Source: Marixanthotalea marina (GTDB lineage Bacteria; Bacteroidota; Bacteroidia; Flavobacteriales; Flavobacteriaceae). From it: a stretch of 64,000 bases of DNA. The translations under genes were made by a program, and so were the position numbers. Each line of letters begins with the position of its first letter. The first letter of the stretch is position 1. The stretch is taken from positions 992,001 to 1,056,000 of the forward strand of contig JAHLEH010000001.1 in the NCBI GenBank assembly GCA_018883545.1. The letters are read 5' to 3'. This document shows, piece after piece, positions 9,312 through 17,389 of this stretch. The notes under the pieces are model-generated. The model had not been told where the DNA came from, did not search any database, and was given only the letters and a program-made list of their open reading frames with translations.

Positions 9312-12300
9312 TTGAAAAACGAATTGCAACATATCATTATTAAAAATTTCACCACTGAAAGTAAGGTGCTTAACCCTGAAATAAAGTTAAGTTACCAAGT
9401 ATTCGGGAAACCTTTGGGTACGGCACCAGTGGTACTAGTAAACCACGCACTTACTGGTAATAGTAATGTGGCAGGAAAAGATGGTTGGTGGCAAGATTTG
9501 GTAGGCGATGATAAAGTAATCGATAAAAAACTTTACACCATTTTGGCCTTCAACATTCCGGGTAATGGCTATGATGGTTTTGTAATTGATAATTATAAGG
9601 ATTTTGTGGCGAGAGACATTGCCAATCTATTTTTAATAGGTCTTAAAGAGCTGAAAATAGAAAAATTGTTTGCACTTATAGGTGGTTCTTTGGGTGGTGG
9701 TATTGCTTGGGAAATGGCGGTGTTGAATCCAGACATCACGGAACATTTAATTCCAGTGGCAACGGATTGGAAATCTACCGACTGGCTCATTGCCAATTGC
9801 CAGATTCAAGAGCAGTTTTTGTTGAATTCCAAAAATCCAGTGCACGATGCTAGAATGCATGCTATGTTATGTTATAGAACGCCAGAATCTTTTAAGGAAC
9901 GTTTTCAACGCTCTAAAAATGAGGAACTGGAAATTTTTAATGTAGAAAGTTGGTTGTTGCATCACGGTAAAAAATTACAGGAGCGTTTCCAGCTATCGGC
10001 TTATAAATTGATGAACCAACTCTTAAAAACCATCGATGTAACCAAAAACAGGCCAACCGATTTCAATGTGTTGGAAAACATTCATGGCAACATTCATATT
10101 GTGGGGGTGGATTCCGATTTGTTTTTCACGGCCGAGGAAAATAGGGAAACCCATAAGCAATTGGCGGTTTCAAACCCGAATGTAACCTATAGTGAAATAC
10201 ATTCGGTACATGGGCATGATGCCTTTTTAATGGAGTATGAGCAACTGGAAAAAATAGTGGAAGGCATTTTTGTGCCAGATTCTAAAAAACGAAAAATGAA
10301 AGTATTAAAATTCGGTGGAAAATCCTTGGCCAATGGCAAGGGCTTGAACACCGTTATTTCAATTATAGAAAATAAAATTAAGAATGGCGAACGCATTACG
10401 GTTGTGGTCTCGGCAAGAGGTGCTGCCACCGATGATTTAGAAGCCATTTTAAACAAGGCGGCCAAGGGTTACGATTATAAACCCGATTTACAGGTGTTTA
10501 AAGATTACCAAGCAGAGCCACTGCCGTCTATTGATTTTTCAAAGGAATTTTCAACTTTGGATAAATTATTTGAAGGCGTCAGTTTGGTGGGCGATTACAG
10601 TAAAAAAACCAAGGACGAAATTTTAAGTCAAGGTGAATTGCTGTCTGTTAAATTGATAGCACAAATTTTAAATGAAAAAGGTGTTGAAACCAATGCTGTC
10701 GATTCTCGCGATTTGATTAAAACCAACGATGTGTTTGGCAATGCGCAGCCTATTACGCAACTGTCTAAAGATAATGTGCGTAACTTTTATAAGAAAACAG
10801 GACGTAATGCGGTAAACATTGTTACGGGTTTTATTGCTTCTAACGCTAAAAATGAAACCACCACCTTAGGTCGTAATGGTAGTAATTATACGGCAGCCTT
10901 GTTGGCCAATTATTTGGATGCTGAAGAATTGCAAAATTACACCCATGTGAACGGTATTTACACCGCCAATCCAGATTTGGTGGAAGATGCCAAAAAAATT
11001 CGTGAACTGTCATTTAGTGAAGCTAACGAGTTGGCCAATTTCGGCACGACCGTTTTGCATGCCAAAACCATCATTCCGTTGGTGGAAAAAAATATCAACC
11101 TACGTATTTTAAATACGTTCAATGCTGAAGATGAAGGAACTTTAATCACAGCAAAGCCAAATTCAAAAGAAGTAACCTCATTGTCGGTTTTGGATAATGT
11201 AGCGCTGTTGAATTTAGAAGGCCGTGGATTGTTGGGTAAAAGTGGTGTGGATGCCCGTATTTTTGGGGCTTTGGCCAATAAAGATATTAGTGTGAGCATT
11301 ATTTCCCAAGGCTCTTCAGAACGTGGTATTGGTTTCATCATCAATGCCGACCAAGCTACCCAAGCGGTTATTGCTTTAGAGCGCGAGTTTGAAAATGATT
11401 TTTATTCTCAAGACGTCAATAAAATTGGTGTGGTAGACGATGTATCGGTCATTTCCATTATCGGTATCGAGTTAAGTTCGTTCCATAAGCCATTTAACGC
11501 GCTTATTAAAAACCAAATCACACCGTTATTGTTCAACAATACGGTGACGGGTAAAAATGTGAGTTTGGTGGTTAAGAAGAACCAATTACATAAAGCGATG
11601 AACGTGATTCATGGCGAGATTTTTGGCATTTCCAAAAAAGTGAACATTGCTGTTTTTGGTCATGGTGGTGTAGGTGGCGCACTAATCAATCAGATTTTAA
11701 AATCGAAAGACGAGATTGAAAAACGCAAAGGCGTTAACTTAAATGTGTTTGCTATAGCCAATTCCAAAAAATTATTGCTCAACAAAAATGGGGTGAAGTC
11801 TGATTGGAGAAAAGCTATTGAGGCATCGCCTTCAGAAAATTCCATTGAGACTATTATTGACTTTGCAAAAAAACACCATTTGGAAAATTTAATAGCGGTT
11901 GATAATACGGCCAGTGATACTTTTTATAAAAACTATAAGCCTCTTGTGGATGCTGGTTTCGATTTAGTATCGTCCAATAAAATAGCCAATACCATTTCAC
12001 ATGAGTTTTATGCCGATTTAAGGGCGCATTTGCAAGAGCATAACAAGCAATATTTGTATGAAACCACGGTGGGTGCTGGTTTACCGTTGATTGATACCAT
12101 TAAATTGTTGCACGAGTCGGGCGAGAACATCACCAGAATTCGCGGTGTTTTTTCAGGAACCTTAAGTTATTTGTTTAATAATTTTTCGGTACAGGACAAA
12201 CCGTTCAGTGTTATTATTCAGGAAACTATTGATAAAGGATTTACCGAGCCCGACCCAAGGGAGGATTTCTCAGGAAATGATGTAGCCAGGAAATTGTTGA

Positions 12301-12713
12301 TTTTAGCCAGGGAATTGGATTTGCAAAATGAATTTGAAGATGTGTCCGTTCAGAATTTAATACCAGAAGCCTATCGAAACATTTCAGTTGAAGACTTTTT
12401 AAGTCAGCTCAATGTGCTTGATGATGAATTCCAGAAGATAAAAGATAACCAGAACCCAAACCATGTGTTGCGTTATGTGGGAGACTTGTCGGGCGATTTA
12501 TCGCAAGATAAAGGTAATCTGGAAGTGAAGTTGGTATCGGTGCCAGCCAATAGTACCTTGGGACAGATAAAAGGCAGTGATGCTATTTTTGAAATATTTA
12601 CAGAATCGTATGGCGAGCAACCTATCGTCATTCAAGGTGCCGGAGCCGGTTCAGAAGTAACAGCGCGTGGTGTTTTTGGAGATATTTTAAGGTTGTCTAA
12701 ACATGTAAATTAA
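9312..12713 (+). CDS. Trifunctional homoserine O-acetyltransferase / aspartokinase / homoserine dehydrogenase fusion
   Basis: One 1133-residue reading frame with three enzyme parts. Residues 1-328 are a MetX-like acyltransferase: VNHALTGNS near 43, GGSLGG with Ser126, D267 or D269, and H302 in GHDAF. From Met329 a ThrA-type protein begins with the aspartokinase motif KFGGKSLA (333-340), followed by ACT-type regulatory repeats, and from about 777 the homoserine dehydrogenase NAD motif VFGHGGVGG. The product would carry out aspartate phosphorylation, reduction of semialdehyde to homoserine, and homoserine acetylation. The start is TTG, 7 bases after metY; no in-frame ATG lies before the conserved N-terminus. 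No stop separates MetX from Met329. Confidence 0.88.
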   Translation: MKNELQHIIIKNFTTESKVLNPEIKLSYQVFGKPLGTAPVVLVNHALTGNSNVAGKDGWWQDLVGDDKVIDKKLYTILAFNIPGNGYDGFVIDNYKDFVARDIANLFLIGLKELKIEKLFALIGGSLGGGIAWEMAVLNPDITEHLIPVATDWKSTDWLIANCQIQEQFLLNSKNPVHDARMHAMLCYRTPESFKERFQRSKNEELEIFNVESWLLHHGKKLQERFQLSAYKLMNQLLKTIDVTKNRPTDFNVLENIHGNIHIVGVDSDLFFTAEENRETHKQLAVSNPNVTYSEIHSVHGHDAFLMEYEQLEKIVEGIFVPDSKKRKMKVLKFGGKSLANGKGLNTVISIIENKIKNGERITVVVSARGAATDDLEAILNKAAKGYDYKPDLQVFKDYQAEPLPSIDFSKEFSTLDKLFEGVSLVGDYSKKTKDEILSQGELLSVKLIAQILNEKGVETNAVDSRDLIKTNDVFGNAQPITQLSKDNVRNFYKKTGRNAVNIVTGFIASNAKNETTTLGRNGSNYTAALLANYLDAEELQNYTHVNGIYTANPDLVEDAKKIRELSFSEANELANFGTTVLHAKTIIPLVEKNINLRILNTFNAEDEGTLITAKPNSKEVTSLSVLDNVALLNLEGRGLLGKSGVDARIFGALANKDISVSIISQGSSERGIGFIINADQATQAVIALEREFENDFYSQDVNKIGVVDDVSVISIIGIELSSFHKPFNALIKNQITPLLFNNTVTGKNVSLVVKKNQLHKAMNVIHGEIFGISKKVNIAVFGHGGVGGALINQILKSKDEIEKRKGVNLNVFAIANSKKLLLNKNGVKSDWRKAIEASPSENSIETIIDFAKKHHLENLIAVDNTASDTFYKNYKPLVDAGFDLVSSNKIANTISHEFYADLRAHLQEHNKQYLYETTVGAGLPLIDTIKLLHESGENITRIRGVFSGTLSYLFNNFSVQDKPFSVIIQETIDKGFTEPDPREDFSGNDVARKLLILARELDLQNEFEDVSVQNLIPEAYRNISVEDFLSQLNVLDDEFQKIKDNQNPNHVLRYVGDLSGDLSQDKGNLEVKLVSVPANSTLGQIKGSDAIFEIFTESYGEQPIVIQGAGAGSEVTARGVFGDILRLSKHVN

Positions 12714-12715
12714 TT

Positions 12716-12740
12716 TGTCACACTGAGCGCAGTCGAAGTG
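12716..12740. repeat. Dispersed intergenic repeat, TGAGCGcAGTCGAAG type
   Basis: TGTCACACTGAGCGCAGTCG and the following AAGTG form a short repeat with CACT/AGTG ends. A related copy lies at 26257-26284 (CCCTGAGCGTAGTCGAAGGG). Both are intergenic within the sulfur block. Confidence 0.75.
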
Positions 12741-12776
12741 TTATAATAATTTGAAGAATTAATTCAGCCACTAATG

Positions 12777-12814
12777 CACGAATCATTTAAAAGTAAAACA
12801 TTCGTGAATTCGTG
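12777..12814. repeat. CACGAAT inverted repeat with doubled 3' arm
   Basis: CACGAAT (12777-12783) is matched by two copies of ATTCGTG, at 12800-12806 and 12808-12814. It lies 15 bases before the MetZ-like gene and gives two alternative hairpins. Confidence 0.6.
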
Positions 12815-12829
12815 ACAAAATAAAAAAAG

Positions 12830-13999
12830 ATGAGTTATAAAAAGTTTGAAACAGAAGCCATTCGTACGCAATTAGAGCGCACCGAATTTTTAGAACATTC
12901 AAGTCCACTTTACTTAACATCCAGTTTTGTATTTGAGGATGCCGAAGATATGCGTGCCTCGTTTTCAGAAGAAAAACAACGCAATATTTATAGCCGTTTC
13001 ACAAATCCTAATACCAGTGAGTTTGTGGAAAAAATATGTAAAATGGAAGGTGCCGAAAGTGGCTATGCATTTGCTACTGGTATGGCAGCTGTGTTTTCAA
13101 CCTTTGCGGCGTTGTTGGATAGTGGTGACCATATTGTGTCGGCGCGTTCGGTATTTGGATCTACACATGCTTTGTTTACCAAGTTCTTGCCCAAATGGCA
13201 AATAAGTACCAGTTATTTTAATGTAAACGAACCAGATACCATAGAAAGTTTAATTACGCCAAAAACAAAAATTTTATTTGCTGAAACACCAACCAATCCA
13301 GCGGTCGATATTATTGATCTGGATTTATTGGGAAGCATCGCCAAAAAACACAATCTTATTTTAGTCATAGATAATTGTTTTGCCACACCATATTTGCAGC
13401 AACCCATAAAACATGGCGCGCATTTGGTAATTCATTCGGCTACGAAATTAATTGATGGCCAAGGTCGTGTGTTGGGTGGTGTTACGGTAGGTCAAGCCGA
13501 TTTGGTTCGCGAAATTTATTTATTTTCCAGAAATACAGGGCCCGCTATGTCTCCATTCAACGCTTGGGTGTTATCTAAAAGTTTGGAAACATTATCTGTT
13601 AGGGTTGATAAACATTGCGAAAATGCGTTGAAAGTAGCTGAATTTTTAGAAACGCACCCTAAAGTAAGTTGGGTAAAATATCCGTTTTTGAAATCGCATC
13701 CACAATACGAAGTGGCCAAAAAACAAATGAAATTAGGCGGCAACATCGTGGCTTTTGAAGTGAAGGGCGGTATAGAAGCAGGCCGTCAATTTTTGAACTC
13801 CATAAAAATGTGTTCACTCTCTGCCAATTTGGGAGATACCAGAACCATTGTGACGCACCCGGCATCTACTACGCACAGTAAACTATCTGAAGAGGATAGA
13901 TTAGAAGTAAGCATTACAGACGGTTTGGTGCGTGTATCAGTTGGTTTGGAGCATGTGGATGATGTGATTGCCGATTTAAAACAAGCTTTAGAAAATTAG
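12830..13999 (+). CDS. Trans-sulfuration PLP enzyme, MetZ-like
   Basis: A 389-residue Cys/Met metabolism PLP enzyme. The PLP lysine is K206 in HSATKLIDGQGRVLGG, a pattern close to O-succinylhomoserine sulfhydrylase (MetZ); cystathionine gamma-synthase is the main alternative. Since the upstream fusion encodes a MetX-type acetyltransferase, the true substrate may be O-acetylhomoserine. A second homocysteine-forming enzyme after metY could use another sulfur donor or work under different conditions. Its 116-bp leader holds two repeat elements. Confidence 0.82.
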   Translation: MSYKKFETEAIRTQLERTEFLEHSSPLYLTSSFVFEDAEDMRASFSEEKQRNIYSRFTNPNTSEFVEKICKMEGAESGYAFATGMAAVFSTFAALLDSGDHIVSARSVFGSTHALFTKFLPKWQISTSYFNVNEPDTIESLITPKTKILFAETPTNPAVDIIDLDLLGSIAKKHNLILVIDNCFATPYLQQPIKHGAHLVIHSATKLIDGQGRVLGGVTVGQADLVREIYLFSRNTGPAMSPFNAWVLSKSLETLSVRVDKHCENALKVAEFLETHPKVSWVKYPFLKSHPQYEVAKKQMKLGGNIVAFEVKGGIEAGRQFLNSIKMCSLSANLGDTRTIVTHPASTTHSKLSEEDRLEVSITDGLVRVSVGLEHVDDVIADLKQALEN

Positions 14000-14003
14000 T
14001 AAC

Positions 14004-14804
14004 ATGCGCTTATTCACCGTCGATTCGTTTACAAGTGAACCTTTTAAGGGCAACCCTGCTGCTGTTTGCGTGTTGGAGCAACCGCTTACCGAAGCCCAAT
14101 ATATTGGTATTGCCCAAGAGATGAACCTTCCAGCGACGGCTTTTGTGTATGAAGAAAATGATAGTTACAAGTTAAGGTGGTTTACCCCCACCAATGAAAT
14201 AGGTTTGTGTGGCCACGCTACTTTGGCCACGGGCAAAATTTTGTTTGAAAAACTCAACGTCAACAAAGAGGCGCTTGTTTTTGATACTAAAGGCGGACAG
14301 TTGACGGTAAAAAGAAAAGGGAACCAAATTGAAATGGATTTCCCTATCGGGAATACCCAACCTGAACCCAATAACGATGTGTTGTTGGAAAGATTTTTGG
14401 GAGAAAAACCAATAGCTATACATAGTGATGCCGATTTGTGCTTGGTTGAGGTAGAAAGCAGTAATACCGTTAAAAACTTAGAACCAAATTTTGCTTTATT
14501 GCAAGAGCATCCTAAAAAGAGATTTTTCATTACGGCCAAATCTTCTGATAAAGCGTATGACTTTATTTCTAGGGTTTTTGCCCCCGATTATGGCATTGAT
14601 GAAGACCCGGTAACGGGTTCGGCGCATTGTTATTTGGCCAATTATTGGAGCCAAAAATTATCTAAAAATACACTGGTGGGTTACCAAGCTTCCAAACGGG
14701 GTGGTGTTGTGGAGTGTGAAATCTTTGGAAACGACCGTGTGCTTTTACGAGGCGATGCCGTGATTATAGCGGAGTTGTTGGTGGAGTGGGATTGGAATAA
14801 ATAA
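14004..14804 (+). CDS. PhzF family isomerase
   Basis: PhzF/YddE-type protein with a diaminopimelate epimerase-like fold. Seen are FKGNPAAVCVLE (14-25), GLCGHATLATG near 68-78 and DEDPVTGSAHC near 200. It starts 4 bases after the MetZ-like gene and is probably translated from the same mRNA. The family includes the phenazine enzyme PhzF and many isomerases of unknown substrate; no phenazine genes are nearby, so the role here is unknown. Confidence 0.85.
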   Translation: MRLFTVDSFTSEPFKGNPAAVCVLEQPLTEAQYIGIAQEMNLPATAFVYEENDSYKLRWFTPTNEIGLCGHATLATGKILFEKLNVNKEALVFDTKGGQLTVKRKGNQIEMDFPIGNTQPEPNNDVLLERFLGEKPIAIHSDADLCLVEVESSNTVKNLEPNFALLQEHPKKRFFITAKSSDKAYDFISRVFAPDYGIDEDPVTGSAHCYLANYWSQKLSKNTLVGYQASKRGGVVECEIFGNDRVLLRGDAVIIAELLVEWDWNK

Positions 14805-14856
14805 AATGATGTTATTGAGTATTCAGATTTTTTAGCATAAATGATTTAAAAGAACT

Positions 14857-15138
14857 TTACTTTTTCGGTTTTCTACTAGTGTGTAAAATAGCGAGTACAT
14901 AAACAGTATCTTTTTCTATGATATAGTGTATGCCATAGTTAAATTTATAGGTGTATCTTATTCTGATATTACGATACTTTTTCTGAAAATTTTCAGGATT
15001 GGAAGCTATTTCGTCAAAAGTGTTGTTAAACTCTTGAAACAGTCTGCTGCCCAAACCATTAAGTTGCTCATCATACCATGCTAATGCTTCAACGAGTTCA
15101 ACTTCAGCTTCAGGTTTAATAATGAGTTTATGAGGCAT
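14857..15138 (-). CDS. RelE/ParE family toxin
   Basis: A 93-residue protein with the plasmid-stabilisation (ParE-like) pattern: an N-terminal KLIIKPEAEVELVEALAWYDEQ helix-strand start, an internal NPENFQKKYRNIRIRYTYKFNY and the terminal VYVLAILHTSRKP. Members act on DNA gyrase or on mRNA at the ribosome; which applies cannot be told here. Its start overlaps the end of the antitoxin gene by 11 bases, the usual coupled order. Confidence 0.85.
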   Translation of the reverse strand: MPHKLIIKPEAEVELVEALAWYDEQLNGLGSRLFQEFNNTFDEIASNPENFQKKYRNIRIRYTYKFNYGIHYIIEKDTVYVLAILHTSRKPKK

Positions 15139-15367
15139 GTTTTGATAAATCAGATTTTATAGAATCCCAACTTCTGCCATTATTGGGATTAGCTTTATGA
15201 TTAGCTAAACGGGCGTCTAATAAATCTTTTTCTTCTTGAGTGAGTAGGGGCAATTCGTCTTCAAATATTTCTTTATTTAAAAACTGTTCAATTTTATCTA
15301 ATTTTTCAGCACTTACTAAATTGGTAAGGCGCTCAATTAATCTGTATTTTCTAGCAGCTAAATCCAT
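15128..15367 (-). CDS. Antitoxin, putative addiction-module component
   Basis: A 79-residue protein of the putative addiction-module component type. The diagnostic C-terminal segment is LDARLANHKANPNNGRSWDS followed by IKSDL. It should bind and neutralise the toxin encoded just downstream and may repress the pair. A minus-strand TATATTTG -7 box lies at 15387-15394, about 20 bases before the start. The pair sits between phzF and the cys genes on the opposite strand. Confidence 0.8.
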   Translation of the reverse strand: MDLAARKYRLIERLTNLVSAEKLDKIEQFLNKEIFEDELPLLTQEEKDLLDARLANHKANPNNGRSWDSIKSDLSKHAS

Positions 15368-15386
15368 AATTAATGACTCTGATAAA

Positions 15387-15394
15387 CAAATATA
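15387..15394 (-). promoter_or_regulatory. -7 box for the toxin-antitoxin pair
   Basis: TATATTTG on the minus strand matches the Bacteroidota TAnnTTTG element. A TTG lies 25 bases further upstream, slightly beyond the usual spacing. Confidence 0.45.
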
Positions 15395-15566
15395 GGAAAA
15401 TCTAAATTTAAACTGTTATCAATTAACATAGTAATGGAACACAATTTACTTGAAATGTCATGAAGTTTAAAGATGTTATTTTGTATTCTAAGTAGGCTAT
15501 TGGTGTAATGGCCTTATTACGTATATACTTTGAGATATTCTCCAAAAGTTTTAAAATAAACTTTAA

Positions 15567-15887
15567 TCAAAAAATTCGGTTATTAATATTGTCTAAAATT
15601 TTAGCGTATTTGCCTTGATAAATTGAATTGGGAAAATTTGTCTTTAACTTTTTTCTAATATGGAAATCTCTAACATCTTCTAAGGCAATTTTAATATTTT
15701 TACCTTTTTCAGGTATTATCATTGCCATTTCAACTATGTTGCTTTTATTATTACAAATTTCGTTTTCCAATAAAAATCTAATATCTTTTTTTAAACTGAC
15801 TACATTGTCTTTTAATGTTTTCTCCAATTCATAACTCTTTCGGATTTTTCCAATTCTAACTAAATCAAATTTTACTTCCATTATCAT
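15567..15887 (-). CDS. Small protein of unknown function
   Basis: A 106-residue, lysine-rich and very AT-rich ORF that I do not recognise. It is predicted to be mostly helical, with SYELEKTLKDNVVSLKKDIR near 18-37. The start could be the first Met or the Met two codons later. No signal peptide or membrane segment is seen. With the adjacent toxin-antitoxin pair it makes a small accessory patch inside the sulfur block. Confidence 0.45.
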   Translation of the reverse strand: MIMEVKFDLVRIGKIRKSYELEKTLKDNVVSLKKDIRFLLENEICNNKSNIVEMAMIIPEKGKNIKIALEDVRDFHIRKKLKTNFPNSIYQGKYAKILDNINNRIF

Positions 15888-15970
15888 TCATAATTTATAT
15901 TACGCATCCACTAAAATACTCATTTCCCATTTATCTTTTCAGCATACTAATAACATTTTGTTAAAATACG

Positions 15971-15978
15971 TATCTTCG
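15971..15978 (+). promoter_or_regulatory. -7-like box abutting the Rrf2 gene
   Basis: TATCTTCG differs by one base from TAnnTTTG and lies only 4 bases before the ATG. If active, the transcript would be leaderless or nearly so. Confidence 0.4.
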
Positions 15979-15982
15979 CAAC

Positions 15983-16396
15983 ATGCTATCCAAAAAAACA
16001 AAATACGGTTTAAAGGCGCTTACCTACATTGCCAGAAAGGGCGATAACGAGCCCGTGCAAATTGGTGAGATTGCCAAAAACGAACACATTCCACAAAAAT
16101 TTTTGGAAAGCATCTTGCTCACCCTTCGCAAATCGGGTTTTTTGGGTTCCAGAAAAGGCAAGCACGGTGGCTACTACCTTATTAAAAAACCGGAAGATAT
16201 TTTAATGACCGACGTCATGCGTATCCTAGAAGGGCCTATTGCCTTGGTGCCCTGCGTAAGCCTCAATTTTTATGAACCCTGTAATGATTGCCCAGACGAA
16301 GCGACTTGCAGTGTTAACAGGCTCATGATACAGGTGCGCGACAGTACGCTTAATGTATTCAGGAATACCACTTTAGCCGATTTATCTGTTAAATAA
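15983..16396 (+). CDS. Rrf2 family transcriptional regulator with four cysteines
   Basis: Winged-helix regulator: LSKKTKYGLKALTYIA at the N-terminus, then IPQKFLESILLTLRKSGFL as recognition region and GSRKGKHGGYYL as wing. Cysteines at 91, 100, 103 and 109 (Cx8Cx2Cx5C) sit where IscR and NsrR carry their Fe-S ligands, so an Fe-S or thiol sensor is plausible. It lies directly upstream of the sulfate-assimilation operon, which it probably controls in response to sulfur or redox state. The CymR repressor of cysteine metabolism belongs to the same family. Confidence 0.88.
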   Translation: MLSKKTKYGLKALTYIARKGDNEPVQIGEIAKNEHIPQKFLESILLTLRKSGFLGSRKGKHGGYYLIKKPEDILMTDVMRILEGPIALVPCVSLNFYEPCNDCPDEATCSVNRLMIQVRDSTLNVFRNTTLADLSVK

Positions 16397-16416
16397 CAAA
16401 AAAAATAGTAGAAAGT

Positions 16417-16445
16417 TTGTGTTTTAAAAAAAAGTATTATTTTTG
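16417..16445 (+). promoter_or_regulatory. Promoter of the sulfate-assimilation operon
   Basis: TTG (16417-16419) and TATTTTTG (16438-16445) are separated by 18 bases, a good fit to the Bacteroidota -33/-7 promoter. The start would be near 16451, about 40 bases before the DUF2061 gene. Confidence 0.65.
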
Positions 16446-16489
16446 TAATCTCTATTAAATCGATAGGGTTAATGTAAAATTAAATAATA

Positions 16490-16747
16490 ATGATAGGCCA
16501 AATGTTATTAAAAGATAAAGAAAAGTCTACCTATAAAGAGGATGTTGTAAGGGAAAAACCTCTTAGAAGTGTTGTAAAATCAATAAGTTGGAGAATTATA
16601 GGGACTTTAGATACCATTTTGATTTCTTGGGTTATAACAGGAAAATTAGCCTTGGCGTTTTCCATTGGTTCTGTGGAACTGGTAACCAAAATGGTGTTGT
16701 ATTTCTTCCACGAACGTGTTTGGAATTCAATTAAATGGGGTAAATAG
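16490..16747 (+). CDS. DUF2061 membrane protein
   Basis: An 85-residue protein with two membrane segments (about 38-54 and 57-75) and the family pattern RSVVKSISWRIIGTLDT near 26-42, ending in FFHERVWNSIKWG. It is the first gene of the cys operon and lies 9 bases before cysH. Function is unknown; the position suggests a part in sulfur assimilation, perhaps transport or anchoring, but nothing in the sequence proves it. Confidence 0.85.
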   Translation: MIGQMLLKDKEKSTYKEDVVREKPLRSVVKSISWRIIGTLDTILISWVITGKLALAFSIGSVELVTKMVLYFFHERVWNSIKWGK

Positions 16748-16756
16748 ATAGATAAG

Positions 16757-17377
16757 ATGATAAGTGAAAATCAAATAAAAGAATTAAACGAAGCGTATAA
16801 AAGCGCCAAACCATCTGAAATTATTCAGAAAGCTTTAGAGCTTAGCGAGCAAGCGGTGGTAACCACCAATTTTAGGCCTTATGAAGCAGCCATATTACAT
16901 GCCGTTAATGCAGTAAAACCTGAAATTCCTGTGGTATGGTGCGATACGGGTTATAATACCCCACAAACCTACAGGCATGCAGAAAAAGTAATTAAGGATT
17001 TAAGCCTGAACATATTTTTATATGTGCCAAAACAAACATCGGCACACCGCGATGTGGTTATGGGTATTCCAAGCATCGATGCTCCCGAGCATGCATTGTT
17101 TACTGAGCAAGTAAAGCTAGAGCCGTTTAGACGTGCTATGGAAGAACACAAACCTAAGGTTTGGTTCACCAATTTAAGACAGGGGCAAACAGCGTTTAGG
17201 GACAGCATTGGCATTTTTAGCCTTAGTAAGGATGGAGTCTTAAAAGTAAGTCCATTCTATTATTGGTCTGATGCCGATTTGGATACTTATTTGGAAGACC
17301 ATAACTTGCCGAACGAATTTAAATATTTTGACCCAACCAAGGCGTTGGAAAACAGAGAGTGTGGTTTGCACGCTTAA
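16757..17377 (+). CDS. cysH: Phosphoadenylyl-sulfate (or adenylyl-sulfate) reductase
   Basis: Reduces activated sulfate to sulfite with thioredoxin. It has the PP-loop-like fold, CDTGYNTPQTYRHAE near 62-76 and the catalytic C-terminal ECGLHA. Only two cysteines are seen, one in VVWCDTG and the catalytic one. The paired cysteines that bind the 4Fe-4S cluster of bacterial APS reductases are absent, which points to the PAPS-type. No APS kinase gene (cysC) is in the operon or fused to cysN, so the real substrate needs testing. Confidence 0.9.
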   Translation: MISENQIKELNEAYKSAKPSEIIQKALELSEQAVVTTNFRPYEAAILHAVNAVKPEIPVVWCDTGYNTPQTYRHAEKVIKDLSLNIFLYVPKQTSAHRDVVMGIPSIDAPEHALFTEQVKLEPFRRAMEEHKPKVWFTNLRQGQTAFRDSIGIFSLSKDGVLKVSPFYYWSDADLDTYLEDHNLPNEFKYFDPTKALENRECGLHA

Positions 17378-17389
17378 GATACATGAACT

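Noticed and set aside
10958-11344. A 128-codon open frame on the minus strand inside the MetX-ThrA fusion gene
   Set aside because: It lies wholly antisense to strongly conserved aspartokinase coding sequence and shows no recognisable protein pattern.
14857-15367. The toxin-antitoxin pair as a sign of a larger defence island
   Set aside because: No restriction, CRISPR, retron or other defence genes lie nearby; the neighbours are metabolic.
15628-15834. A 68-codon plus-strand frame opposite the 106-residue ORF
   Set aside because: The opposite frame is longer and reads as a more normal protein; this one is hydrophobic low-complexity sequence typical of an antisense shadow.
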